Positions 8,262 to 16,919 of a stretch of 64,000 nt of DNA are shown here, piece by piece (the first letter of the stretch is position 1; each line of letters opens with the position of its first letter). Location of the stretch: positions 372,001-436,000 of the forward strand of contig JBKYIJ010000008.1 of the NCBI GenBank assembly GCA_047030855.1. Reading direction: 5' to 3'. The notes beneath the pieces were generated by a model. The model worked only from the letters and a program-made list of their open reading frames with translations. It did no database searches and was not told where the DNA came from. A program made the translations under genes and the position numbers. Origin of the DNA: QVMM01 sp047030855 (lineage in GTDB: Bacteria; Bacteroidota; Bacteroidia; Bacteroidales; Dysgonomonadaceae).

Positions 8262-8380
8262 CTATACTATTATTCTCAATTCTTTTAAATATCCATTTAT
8301 TTCTTTATCTAAGCCATCCCTCTTTGCTTCGAGCTCTTTTATCTCATCCATAGCAATCTTATTTCTTTATTTTCTGCCAT
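8262..8380 (-). pseudogene. Small coiled-coil ORF with a probable one-base deletion
   Basis: The ATG at 8380 opens MAENKEI and stops after 13 codons. A second ATG at 8351 opens a 29-residue heptad-like peptide (MDEIKELEAKRDGLDKEING and a short tail) ending at 8262. Inserting one A at about 8360 joins them into one 39-residue coiled coil. Either start may be the true one. Role unknown. Confidence 0.35.
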
Positions 8381-8416
8381 GATTATAGTTGTTTTAGGTT
8401 TCTGTATATTTCTTGA

Positions 8417-9112
8417 ATTTTAGAAGATTTTTCCTTTAGGAATGACACGCTTGCTGTTGTTTCTTTCGAGGGCGACAGTTCATGCTATTTTAAGGCAAAA
8501 GTAGTGTTCAATGGGCAAAATAAGACAGGAAATGTAATCAATTCCGAATTTCCTGTATTACTTAATCTTTTACCAAGTACCCCTAACGTCCGAATTTTAG
8601 ATATACGTATGGAAGATGGTGCAGTATATTTCGGTTTATCCGCAGAATCGGCAAGAGCTGAACAATTTGGAATAACAGTAAGGCGAAAGGTTGGAAATAG
8701 ATTTTATACTCTTAGCCATATTCTTTCAGTTGATGAAGCAAAAAACTTTCATTCAGCATCAAAATTGTCTGATGGCGTATTTGTTGTTTCTCATGCTCAA
8801 AACAAGTTTGGGTATGCTTCATCTGAAGAACTAAATCTTTCCGATTACATTACATCTATCGAAGATAACGATGCTGCAAAAAGCGTATCGTTATATCCTA
8901 ACCCTGTAAAAGACATCATTAATTTACAGGGCGATATTAATACGATCAAATCGGTTGAGTGTCTTAATTTAAAAGGACAAACCCTTATGCAAATCGGTAA
9001 GTTGGAAAGCAAACAAATAGATGTGTCGAACCTGCCATCAGGAATATACATTTTCGAGATTCAATATATAGAACAAGGAAAAAAGGATTCTTTTAAAATT
9101 ATAAAGTATTAA
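8417..9112 (+). pseudogene. T9SS cargo protein lacking its 5' end
   Basis: The frame is open from 8417 (just after a TGA) to 9112 with no ATG at its beginning; the first codons already read like the middle of a domain (DTLAVVSFEGD). A GTG at 8504 would give 202 residues without any signal peptide. Residues toward the end form a clear T9SS type A sorting domain: SLYPNPVKDIINLQGD, then SGIYIFEIQY and a basic end. A T9SS protein without a signal peptide cannot be exported, so the gene is truncated. The break lies where the minus-strand phage-like cluster begins, so insertion or deletion by that element is the simplest cause. Confidence 0.7.
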
Positions 9113-9160
9113 TTTAAACCCAATAAGCTATAAAAGCAATTTCATTTCCATATCTAAAAC

Positions 9161-9192
9161 AAAAAGGCTACCCGTTCAGAGGATAGCCTTTT
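9161..9192. terminator. Bidirectional terminator between the T9SS remnant and rpsA
   Basis: AAAAGGCTA and TAGCCTTTT pair around a 13-base loop, with A and T tracts on the outer sides. It serves the convergent ends of the 8417-9112 frame and rpsA. Confidence 0.8.
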
Positions 9193-9213
9193 ATAAAAAT
9201 ATAAAATCAGATT

Positions 9214-11016
9214 TTATTCTTTTCCTGAAAGTTTTTCTTTCAATGCAGCCAATTCTTCAATATCGCCAAGCGTTGTTTTCTCGGCAGATGTAGAGGTTAT
9301 TTGAGCAACATCGTCTTTTGCTTTCTTCGTTCTTTTAGAAGTTTTCTTTTCAGTCGCTTCTTTTTCTTCTACTTTATCGTCCTCAAAAGTTTTGCTGTGA
9401 GATACAATAATACGTTTAGAATCTTTATTGAATTCTATTACTTTGAAAGGAAGCTTTTCTTCAACCTGTGCATGAGAGCCGTCTTCTTTCACAAGATGTT
9501 TAGGTGTAGCAAAACCTTCAACGCCATAAGGCAAAGCGATTACAGCACCTTTATCAACCATCTCGACAACTGTTCCTTCGTGTACCGAACCTACTGTAAA
9601 TATTGTTTCAAATACATCCCAAGGATTTTCTTCCAATTGTTTATGTCCAAGGCTCAAACGACGGTTTTCTTTATCTATTTCAAGAACCTGAACGTCAATG
9701 TCTGCACCTATTTGAGTTATCTCGCTTGGGTGCTTGATTTTCTTAGTCCAAGAAAGGTCGGATATGTGGATCAAGCCGTCAACGCCTTCTTCGATTTCGG
9801 CAAATACACCAAAGTTTGTAAAGTTGCGAACTTTAGCTGTATGTCTGCTTCCGACAGGATATTTTTCTTCAATGTTATCCCATGGATCTGGTTTGAGTTG
9901 TTTTATACCCAACGACATCTTGCGTTCGTCACGATCAAGTGTCAAAACAACGGCTTCAACTTCGTCACCAACTTTCATAAAGTCCTGAGCGCTGCGGAGG
10001 TGTTGAGTCCAGCTCATTTCTGAAACGTGGATCAAACCTTCGACTCCCGGAGCAATTTCGATAAATGCACCATAGTCAGCCATTACAACAACTTTTCCTT
10101 TCACCTTGTCGCCAACTTTCAGGTTTGGATCCAGTGCATCCCAAGGATGTGGAGTCAATTGTTTCAATCCTAAGGCTATACGTTTTTTATCATCATCAAA
10201 ATCAAGAATAACCACATTGATTTTCTGATCCAACTGTACGACTTCTTCCGGGTGTTGAACGCGTCCCCAAGAAAGGTCTGTGATGTGGATAAGTCCGTCA
10301 ACGCCGCCAAGGTCGATAAATACTCCGTAAGAAGTAATGTTCTTAACAGTACCTTCGAGCACTTGTCCTTTTTCGAGTTTCGATATAATATCTTTCTTCT
10401 GTTGTTCGAGTTCAGCTTCGATAAGTGCTTTGTGAGATACAACAACGTTTTTGAATTCATGATTGATTTTAACCACTTTAAATTCCATTGTTTTTCCTAC
10501 AAACACGTCATAATCGCGAATAGGCTTAACGTCAATCTGAGAACCGGGCAAGAACGCTTCGATTCCGAATACGTCAACAATCATACCGCCTTTTGTGCGG
10601 CATTTGATATAACCTTTAATAATTTCATCTTTTTCAAGCGCTTCGTTAACACGATCCCAAGAGCGTGTAGCACGTGCCTTTTTATGAGAAAGAATCAGTT
10701 GTCCTTTTTTATCTTCTTGGCTTTCGATGTAAACTTCTACTTCATCGCCAACTTTAAGATCGGGATTGTAGCGGAATTCGTTCAAAGAAACGACGCCGTC
10801 GGATTTATAGCCGATATTCACCACAACCTCGCGTTTGTTCATAGCAGTTACTTTACCCATAACCACTTCTTTGTCGTTTATTTTATTCAACGACTGGTCG
10901 TAGGTGTTAACAAGATCTTCTTTGCTTACTTCAGTCAGAGCATCTCCATTTTCGTAAGCATCCCAATCGAAATTATCGATAGGGTGTACATTTTTTAATT
11001 TTTCAGATTCAATCAT
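9214..11016 (-). CDS. rpsA: 30S ribosomal protein S1
   Basis: A 600-residue protein made of about six S1/OB-fold repeats, the normal architecture. Repeats with the pattern G-x-V-x-x-x-x-x-Y/F-G-x-F-V/I-E/D followed by GLIHISDLSW are easily seen near residues 220-290, 305-375 and 390-460; the first two are more divergent. S1 binds mRNA on the 30S subunit and helps initiation, which matters in Bacteroidetes because Shine-Dalgarno sequences are weak. The C-terminus (about 545-600) is a Lys/Glu-rich low-complexity tail. A clear promoter lies at 11086-11116. Confidence 0.97.
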   Translation of the reverse strand: MIESEKLKNVHPIDNFDWDAYENGDALTEVSKEDLVNTYDQSLNKINDKEVVMGKVTAMNKREVVVNIGYKSDGVVSLNEFRYNPDLKVGDEVEVYIESQEDKKGQLILSHKKARATRSWDRVNEALEKDEIIKGYIKCRTKGGMIVDVFGIEAFLPGSQIDVKPIRDYDVFVGKTMEFKVVKINHEFKNVVVSHKALIEAELEQQKKDIISKLEKGQVLEGTVKNITSYGVFIDLGGVDGLIHITDLSWGRVQHPEEVVQLDQKINVVILDFDDDKKRIALGLKQLTPHPWDALDPNLKVGDKVKGKVVVMADYGAFIEIAPGVEGLIHVSEMSWTQHLRSAQDFMKVGDEVEAVVLTLDRDERKMSLGIKQLKPDPWDNIEEKYPVGSRHTAKVRNFTNFGVFAEIEEGVDGLIHISDLSWTKKIKHPSEITQIGADIDVQVLEIDKENRRLSLGHKQLEENPWDVFETIFTVGSVHEGTVVEMVDKGAVIALPYGVEGFATPKHLVKEDGSHAQVEEKLPFKVIEFNKDSKRIIVSHSKTFEDDKVEEKEATEKKTSKRTKKAKDDVAQITSTSAEKTTLGDIEELAALKEKLSGKE

Positions 11017-11085
11017 TTGATTCGTTTTCGATCTTTTATTGATCAGTAAATTAATTAGTTAGACATTATTTTAATTAAAACTGGG

Positions 11086-11116
11086 CAAAGTTAATGTTTT
11101 CCGTTTAAGAAAACAA
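11086..11116 (-). promoter_or_regulatory. Promoter of rpsA
   Basis: On the minus strand TTG (11114-11116), 20 bases, TAACTTTG (11086-11093): an exact match to the Bacteroidetes -33/-7 layout. The transcript would have a leader of about 60 nt. Confidence 0.65.
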
Positions 11117-11151
11117 TTTAATATACTAAAAAATACTGATATAATTTGCAG

Positions 11152-11913
11152 TTAATGCATAATTCTGCAGATAAGATTTTCGCCTTCAATCTCGACAAGA
11201 AAATCATATTCTCCAAGCCTTTCAAATAACTTTTTACCGCATCTCAATCCTTTCCTGTCATGCAATTCGATAATAATAAGTGATGTCCGATCCAACCAAT
11301 ATTTATAGTTCGAGTCGAAAAGATCAACCTCAGCACCTTCTATGTCAATTTTAAGTATATCTATGTAATCGACAGAAAATTCCGACATCATATCTTTTAT
11401 AGATTTTGCCTCAATACTTCCTTCTGTTTTCTCCTCTGTTTCATGAAACGAAAAACCCCAATTAGTAGCATTCACATTATTTACCTCTAACCAAGTGGAT
11501 TTATTCCATACACCCACGTTGAGACAAAATATGTCATCATACCCTTCCGTGTTTTTTAAAAGCAGTTCGTAATTGTTTGCTTCGGGTTCTATGGCAATAA
11601 TTCTGGCTTTCGGATATTTCCGTTTAAAGCAGATAGCAGTCAATCCGATATTCGCGCCACAATCGAAAATTATTTTCGGATCAATATCCTTATCTATTTT
11701 ATTGCCATATTTGGAATAAAGGAGTATTTCATAGAAAACATCCAGATCGGAACTGCCCTTTCTCAAATAAATTGGTTTAGAAAAATTCGGAAGTGATACT
11801 TTGATCAGTTTCTTTGTCGAAAACGAAATGTTAAAAGCGGACTTAATCGTTCTGCCACCAATCCCGTATCTGTAAAACATCCAAAACGTATATCTAAGTA
11901 TTTTGAAATTCAT
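11152..11913 (-). CDS. FkbM-family methyltransferase
   Basis: A 253-residue SAM-dependent methyltransferase. The SAM-binding motif FDCGANIGLTAICF lies at about residues 80-93, the acidic post-motif IAIEPEANNYELL at about 107-119, and the FkbM-type core IDILKIDIEGAEVDLF at about 180-195. FkbM enzymes O-methylate sugars or small molecules, often in surface polysaccharide synthesis. No glycan cluster is next to it, so the substrate cannot be guessed. It stands alone between rpsA and a YegP-like gene. Confidence 0.85.
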   Translation of the reverse strand: MNFKILRYTFWMFYRYGIGGRTIKSAFNISFSTKKLIKVSLPNFSKPIYLRKGSSDLDVFYEILLYSKYGNKIDKDIDPKIIFDCGANIGLTAICFKRKYPKARIIAIEPEANNYELLLKNTEGYDDIFCLNVGVWNKSTWLEVNNVNATNWGFSFHETEEKTEGSIEAKSIKDMMSEFSVDYIDILKIDIEGAEVDLFDSNYKYWLDRTSLIIIELHDRKGLRCGKKLFERLGEYDFLVEIEGENLICRIMH

Positions 11914-12285
11914 GGATATTAGTTTAAATAAATCCTGCCAAAGATATTATTTTAGGTAACTATATCCAAGTTTACGCTAAAGTAAGTCAAATGGAAAAAC
12001 CTTAAATAGGGATCCATACTCAAAAATAATTGAGGATAGAACAACAAGTGCTCCTGACAACTTCTATTATTGGAAATAACGGATAAAATTCTTTATACAT
12101 TTACCTGAGTTTCTACCATTAAGGACACAAGCAGAAGTGAATTCTTTGTTTTCAAACCTTTTTTTGATTCTGGTATAAAAGTGGGCGGCTTTTTGTTTTG
12201 TAATTGTCTGTTTTCTGTTAATCAAACTTTTATAAGAAGTATTTGTTATAAAATAAATACTAACCGGAAAAAAGGATTATTAATT
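11914..12285. other. Intergenic region with no recognisable gene
   Basis: 372 bp of AT-rich DNA between divergent genes. Short open frames can be extended upstream of 12286, but they lack coding character. I see no RNA gene or repeat. Confidence 0.5.
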
Positions 12286-12621
12286 ATGGGAAAATTTGAA
12301 ATTACAAAAAGAAAAAACGGCGAATTTCAGTTTAATCTGAAAGCATCTAATGGGGAGATTATTCTTTCAAGTGAAGGATATACAGCTAAACCTAATTGTA
12401 AGAAAGGAATAGAGTCTGTCAAGAAAAACAGCCTGAACGATTCGAGATTTGAGAGAAAAGTTGCTAAGAACGGAAAACCTTTCTTCAATCTGAAAGCAAG
12501 CAACGGGCAGGTAATAGGTACGAGCGAAATCTACAGCAGTGAGAAAAGCCGTGAAGACGGCATTGCTTCCGTTAAAAAGAACGCTCCGACTGCCAATGTC
12601 GTAGATTTGTCGAAAGCTTAA
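12286..12621 (+). CDS. YegP-family (DUF1508) protein, two tandem repeats
   Basis: A 111-residue protein of two copies of the DUF1508 unit: FEITKRKNGEFQFNLKASNG near residues 4-23 and FERKVAKNGKPFFNLKASNG near 51-70, each followed by a G/S-E-x-Y-x-x-x-x-x-x-x-x-GI-x-SVKKN segment. The function of YegP proteins is not established. I chose ATG 12286 because the protein is complete from there and the upstream in-frame extension (to 12181) is poor in coding character. A terminator follows directly. Confidence 0.88.
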   Translation: MGKFEITKRKNGEFQFNLKASNGEIILSSEGYTAKPNCKKGIESVKKNSLNDSRFERKVAKNGKPFFNLKASNGQVIGTSEIYSSEKSREDGIASVKKNAPTANVVDLSKA

Positions 12622-12628
12622 GGGTTAT

Positions 12629-12663
12629 AAAAAGAGAGGTTTTTTGAAAACCTCTCTTTTTTA
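12629..12663 (+). terminator. Terminator of the YegP-family gene
   Basis: AAAAGAGAGGTTTT and AAAACCTCTCTTTT form a perfect stem with a 3-base loop and a T tract. Confidence 0.9.
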
Positions 12664-12766
12664 TTTCTACCGCAAATAGATTTTTATTATTTAGAATAAT
12701 ATTATCCTATTTTGTGTATCTGGTATTGCATTTATATTTATATTTGCAATCTCAAATTTGCAAAAT

Positions 12767-14098
12767 ATGGATAATGACAATGCTATTAATTCGCGATTTG
12801 CCGAAGTTAATGTCGGATATACGACAAAAGAAGCGATCGACGAAGCCAAACGCTGCCTCAACTGCAAAAATCCCTTATGTATTCAAGGATGCCCGATAGA
12901 GCATAATATTCCTGCATGGATCAACCAATTGTCTATGGGTAATGTTGGCGCAGCAATGCAAATCATAAACGAAAAAAGTAATCTGCCTGCCATTTGCGGG
13001 CGTGTTTGCCCTCATGAAAGACAATGTGAGGGGCACTGCATTCTGAACAAGAAAAATAATCCGGTGAGAGTAGGCAAATTAGAGCGTTTCATTGCCGATT
13101 TCGACAGCGAAATGTCCCTGATAAAAGATAAAATAAAGCCAAAGACTCGTGGCAAAGTTGCAGTTATCGGGTCAGGCCCTGCAGGGCTTACCGTTGCCGG
13201 AGATTTGGCACGGGATGGTTTTAATGTCGTTGTTTTCGAAGGTCAGCCCGAATCCGGCGGAGTATTAAGATACGGGATTCCCGAATATAGATTGCCGACT
13301 GAAATAACCCGTCGGGAAGTAAAGAAAATTGAAGCGCTTGGCGTAACTTTTATAAATAACTGTGTCATAGGAGAAACTATAACCGTGGACTCCATGCTGG
13401 AAAAAGAATTTGATGCCGTTTTCATAGGTTCGGGCACGTCCGTTCCTAAAACTCTGGATATTCCCGGAGGAAATTTATACAGGGTTTCCCAATCGTCCTA
13501 TTTTTTACGGATGGTAAGTTTATTCAATAGCGGAGATGTCGACAAGAACCAAGTTCCGTTGAGGGAAAATGAGAATATTGCTGTTATTGGGGCGGGTAAC
13601 GTAGCGATGGATACTGCCCGTACGGCAATACGTATGGGCGCAGGATCGGTAACGATCGTTTATCACAGAACCGAAGCCGATATTCCTGCTTTGCAGACTG
13701 AATATAAAGAAGCTGTGGAAGAGGGCGTGCAATTTTTGTGGCAGACGAATACGCTTGAGTTTATAGGTGAAGTGATCGGCGGAAGAAATACCCTTTCGGG
13801 GATGAAAGTCTTAACTACTGAAGGAGAAAAGACAATTCCGATCGACAGAGTATTTATTGCTATCGGATCAAAGCCTGCTAACCGCATCGTATCTACATCG
13901 TTGGGTATAGACGTAAACGAACAGGGGTATGTGATAACAAAAGAGCATCCTTACGGCATGACTACCCGCAAAGGCGTGTTTGCGGGAGGCGATGTCGTTC
14001 ATACTCCGCAAACGGTTGTTTTGGCTATGCGTGATGCTAAAATGGTTGCGAAAGGAATTGCCCAGTATGTGGATGCCGTTAAATTGTTGGAGCAGTAA
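12767..14098 (+). CDS. GltD-like NADPH-dependent oxidoreductase (glutamate synthase small-subunit family)
   Basis: A 443-residue flavoprotein. The N-terminal domain carries two Cys clusters for 4Fe-4S centres (CLNCKNPLCIQGCP near residues 29-42 and CGRVCPHERQCEGHC near 80-94). The FAD site GSGPAGLTVAGDLARDG follows near residue 128, and the NAD(P)H site GAGNVAMDTARTAIRMGA near residue 274. The family transfers electrons from NADPH for glutamate synthase or, as NfnB/NfnL, for electron bifurcation. Neither a large glutamate synthase subunit nor an NfnA partner is adjacent, so it may act alone or with a distant partner. ATG 12767 was preferred over an upstream TTG. Confidence 0.88.
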   Translation: MDNDNAINSRFAEVNVGYTTKEAIDEAKRCLNCKNPLCIQGCPIEHNIPAWINQLSMGNVGAAMQIINEKSNLPAICGRVCPHERQCEGHCILNKKNNPVRVGKLERFIADFDSEMSLIKDKIKPKTRGKVAVIGSGPAGLTVAGDLARDGFNVVVFEGQPESGGVLRYGIPEYRLPTEITRREVKKIEALGVTFINNCVIGETITVDSMLEKEFDAVFIGSGTSVPKTLDIPGGNLYRVSQSSYFLRMVSLFNSGDVDKNQVPLRENENIAVIGAGNVAMDTARTAIRMGAGSVTIVYHRTEADIPALQTEYKEAVEEGVQFLWQTNTLEFIGEVIGGRNTLSGMKVLTTEGEKTIPIDRVFIAIGSKPANRIVSTSLGIDVNEQGYVITKEHPYGMTTRKGVFAGGDVVHTPQTVVLAMRDAKMVAKGIAQYVDAVKLLEQ

Positions 14099-14124
14099 GG
14101 TTTGTAAGTATTTTTATAAAATAT

Positions 14125-14156
14125 AAAAAGGCTAACACATACTGTGTTAGCCTTTT
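14125..14156. terminator. Terminator between the GltD-like gene and the Spy-like gene
   Basis: AAAAGGCTAACACA and TGTGTTAGCCTTTT form a perfect 14-bp stem with A and T tracts on both sides, so it works for both convergent genes. Confidence 0.9.
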
Positions 14157-14179
14157 ACTGTTTAATGATATTGTGTATA

Positions 14180-14938
14180 TTATAATTTGGATTCCGTAAT
14201 GATCTGCTCACGATCTCCTCTGTACTTTTCCCGAAGTTGCTGCAACTTTGTTTTTTGCATATCGGATGATATTCGTGACAACCGAATCGCTTCTTTCTCT
14301 TTTTTATAGTTGTCCTGCAATACAATGAGCTTTTCAGCACCTTCTTTGTTTATATTATGCCTGTTTGCGATTGCAGTTTCTTTTATTTCTTTCCTTTTCT
14401 CAATCTGTTGAGGAGTTAAAACTGCTTCTACTTCATTTCGTTGTTGGCTGCGGAGCGTTGATGTTTTTAGCCTGTATTCCGAGTTGATCTTCCTTATTTT
14501 GCTTTTTTGTTCATCCGTAAGGTTCAGCTTAGCCATCTCTCTATTTACTCTGGGTGAAATCCTGTTTTTTGCTTTGCCTCTGTTCGGTTCTTTCGAGGCT
14601 CTCATTTTCGTTCTGTCATTACGCAGGCTTTGCCATTTTTGCAACTGATCGGATGTCAGTATTTCTTGAATGTTGGTTCGGTGCTCTGATCTCAATTCCG
14701 ATTTCTTAGCGTCTTTTTCCTCTTTGCTCAATGTTTTGTCATCCCGCAAAGTTTTCATTGCGTCTTTAAAATTTTTGTTTGTAGCATCGAACCTTGTTTT
14801 CTGTTCATCGGTAAGATTCAGTTCTTTTGTGATTCTTTCAGTGTCAGCCTTATGCTTTTTGTTGTGGCGATTATTTTGTGCTGTTAAGCAAAATGTAAGG
14901 CTCAACAATAATATACCGGACAAAATTATTCTTTTCAT
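14180..14938 (-). CDS. Periplasmic Spy/CpxP-like protein with duplicated LTxxQ-type domain
   Basis: A 252-residue exported protein. Residues 1-20 are a signal peptide ending in LTAQ. The rest is helical and strongly charged, with two copies of the same unit: LNLTDEQKTRFDA near residue 41 and LNLTDEQKSKIRK near residue 138, each followed by an LTSDQ/LTPQQ segment. The family includes the periplasmic chaperone Spy and the Cpx regulator CpxP; in Bacteroidetes the role is unproven. The tandem arrangement is visible. No stress-response regulator lies on the same strand. Confidence 0.75.
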   Translation of the reverse strand: MKRIILSGILLLSLTFCLTAQNNRHNKKHKADTERITKELNLTDEQKTRFDATNKNFKDAMKTLRDDKTLSKEEKDAKKSELRSEHRTNIQEILTSDQLQKWQSLRNDRTKMRASKEPNRGKAKNRISPRVNREMAKLNLTDEQKSKIRKINSEYRLKTSTLRSQQRNEVEAVLTPQQIEKRKEIKETAIANRHNINKEGAEKLIVLQDNYKKEKEAIRLSRISSDMQKTKLQQLREKYRGDREQIITESKL

Positions 14939-15147
14939 AAATTTCTGTTTTAATTGGTTATGATGCTTTGATTACTTTAGAATCAGAAAGTTTAAACCGT
15001 TTGTAATTTTTAACGAAACTATATTCTTGGTTTTACGGTATAATTAGAGAAAATGTTTTTTATTCTGTTATTGTTCTTGTAGAATTAGATTATTATAACG
15101 AAATTCGTGAACTCTATAAAGAATTATTCTATATAAGGAATTTCTTG

Positions 15148-15747
15148 ATGACACCAAGTAAGAAAAAGACTGTAGCTGTTGCAGAAACATCATATATTAT
15201 ACGTAAGGGATTGGTATATACCCTTTCTCAATTGTCTATTGTCTCGAAGGTTATTGAAATCAGAGAGCACGAGGACATAACTTACCAGCTAAGTATAATA
15301 GCTCCCGATGTGGTGGTAATTAATCCGATGTTAGTCAGTTACGGATTGAAGCATGACATAAAGCAACAATTGAAACTTGACAAAAACACTAAGGTAATAG
15401 CGTTGGTATATAATCTGATCGACGAACACTTTTACCGCTCTTTTGACGGAATAATCCGTATAAACGATACGGAGTCTAAGATAGAAGATGCTATCTTGAA
15501 GTGCCTTAATGAAAATCTGAACACATCCGATCAGGAGGAATTGAGCGACAGGGAAAAGGATATTCTGATATCACTTGTAAAAGGTTTAAGCAATAAGGAG
15601 ATAGCAGATTTTCATAATATATCAATCCATACGGTGATAACGCACAGGCGTAATATCGGACGGAAATTAGGGATACACAGCGTGTCAGGGCTTACGGTTT
15701 ACGCTATAATAAATAAGTTGGTCGACATAAAGGAGATTACAATATGA
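15148..15747 (+). CDS. LuxR-family regulator with a degenerate receiver domain
   Basis: A 199-residue NarL/FixJ-like regulator. The C-terminal helix-turn-helix is intact (LSDREKDILISLVKGLSNKE through NISIHTVITHRRNIGRKLG, about residues 130-175). The N-terminal domain keeps the receiver outline, but the usual acidic pair reads AETS and the phosphoacceptor position reads VVINPM, with Asn59 instead of Asp. Control by phosphorylation is therefore unlikely. The stop overlaps the next start by 4 bp (ATGA), coupling it to the hemerythrin protein. The start is ATG 15148; a TTG sits just before it. Confidence 0.85.
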   Translation: MTPSKKKTVAVAETSYIIRKGLVYTLSQLSIVSKVIEIREHEDITYQLSIIAPDVVVINPMLVSYGLKHDIKQQLKLDKNTKVIALVYNLIDEHFYRSFDGIIRINDTESKIEDAILKCLNENLNTSDQEELSDREKDILISLVKGLSNKEIADFHNISIHTVITHRRNIGRKLGIHSVSGLTVYAIINKLVDIKEITI

Positions 15748-16436
15748 GAAATATTACCACGATATTTAATAAATCAATGAAGATGTCGGATCTTATTGAC
15801 TCTGATTATCTTTTATTGCTGCTTCTTATGCGCTTGGATATTCCGCTTGGTTTCGGGGATAAAAGCGTGGAAACCGTTTGTCAGCAAAATAATTTTGATC
15901 CCGATTGTTTTATTTTCTTGGTCAACTTTCAGTCGAGCAAGTCGATTATAAATATTCAGGACGAATTCAATAAATTGCCCGTAGAACCTTTCTTATTATA
16001 TCTGAAAAAATCGCACAAGTATTTTCTTGAACAAAGGCTCCCCAATATCCGAAGGAAATTGTATTTAGTTTTTGACGAAAACGAATCTGATATGAGAAGC
16101 GTTGTTCTCGATTTTTTCGATAAATATGTGCAGGAAGTAGCGGATCATATGAAATACGAAGACGAGGTGGCATTTCCTTATATCAATGCGCTGATCCATA
16201 GTTCTGAAATAAACAATTATACGATTAATATTTTTGAGGAAAGGCACAATGATATAGAGGAAAAGGTAAACGATCTGAAACGCATATTGATGAAATATGT
16301 ATCGGGCGTAAAAGACCGGAATCTGATAACCAATATATTGATTGAATTATATATGACTCAGGAAGAGTTGGAAAATCATACTTTTATAGAGGATGAACTT
16401 GTTATACCCCGCATTAAACTAATCGAGAAAAAATAA
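15744..16436 (+). CDS. Hemerythrin-domain protein, probable RIC/ScdA-like di-iron protein
   Basis: A 230-residue protein. Residues 1-80 resemble the N-terminal region of ScdA/RIC-type proteins, and residues about 85-225 form a four-helix hemerythrin domain. Likely iron ligands are His91, His135 with Glu139, His168 and His212 with Glu216/Asp217. Such proteins bind a di-iron centre and take part in oxygen or nitric-oxide sensing or in repair of iron-sulphur clusters. Translational coupling to a regulator with a non-phosphorylatable receiver suggests a joint redox role. The domain assignment is firm; the biological role is inference. Confidence 0.82.
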   Translation: MRNITTIFNKSMKMSDLIDSDYLLLLLLMRLDIPLGFGDKSVETVCQQNNFDPDCFIFLVNFQSSKSIINIQDEFNKLPVEPFLLYLKKSHKYFLEQRLPNIRRKLYLVFDENESDMRSVVLDFFDKYVQEVADHMKYEDEVAFPYINALIHSSEINNYTINIFEERHNDIEEKVNDLKRILMKYVSGVKDRNLITNILIELYMTQEELENHTFIEDELVIPRIKLIEKK

Positions 16437-16467
16437 AAAGGGATATATTTGATATATTCCTTTTTAT
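16435..16467 (+). terminator. Terminator of the LuxR-hemerythrin operon
   Basis: AAAAGGGATATAT and ATATATTCCTTTTT form a stem (one mismatch) with a short loop and a T tract directly after the stop codon. Confidence 0.8.
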
Positions 16468-16493
16468 TTTGATTTAAAGTAAAAGCATGAGTG

Positions 16494-16691
16494 TTAAAGT
16501 AATCTTACTTTGATATCATCTTTTACTTCTTCAAGTTCAATTTTTCCTTCGCGTGCGAGCCATCCCAATGCAGCATACATATCTTTTTCAGTAAGCTTGC
16601 AGACTTTTTTCACTTCTTTCAGCCCTTTTTCTCCGGATTCATTTAAGTAAGTCCAGATAGCACCGGCATTAGTACCGATTTTTTCTTTCAT
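16494..16691 (-). CDS. Winged-helix protein, DUF2582 type
   Basis: A 65-residue protein of the small winged-helix family DUF2582, with AIWTYLNESGEKGLKEVKK near residues 11-29 and AALGWLAREGKIELEE near 41-56. It is common in Bacteroidetes and is presumed to bind DNA, but no target is known. It stands alone on the minus strand, 25 bp from the terminator of the convergent hemerythrin operon. Confidence 0.85.
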   Translation of the reverse strand: MKEKIGTNAGAIWTYLNESGEKGLKEVKKVCKLTEKDMYAALGWLAREGKIELEEVKDDIKVRLL

Positions 16692-16919
16692 AATCGAATG
16701 AGTTTAATTTAGTTTGTTCTATTAATAAATAACGCGATATCAACAAAATTAGTGAAATATCAATATTATAACAACTTATTGTGATAATTGGATTATGGAT
16801 ATTTACTTTTTAATTATTAATTAACTTAATTATGATTATTTTTTTTCTTTTATATGCAGATTCTTTTTGTTAAAAATCTAACTTTGTTGTATAAACTTAC
16901 AATTAAATATGTTAGAATT

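Noticed and set aside
9301..10998. Long open frames on the + strand opposite rpsA (240 and 248 codons)
   Set aside because: They are antisense shadows of a well-conserved gene, are rich in Phe and Asn, and have no start signals or domain character.
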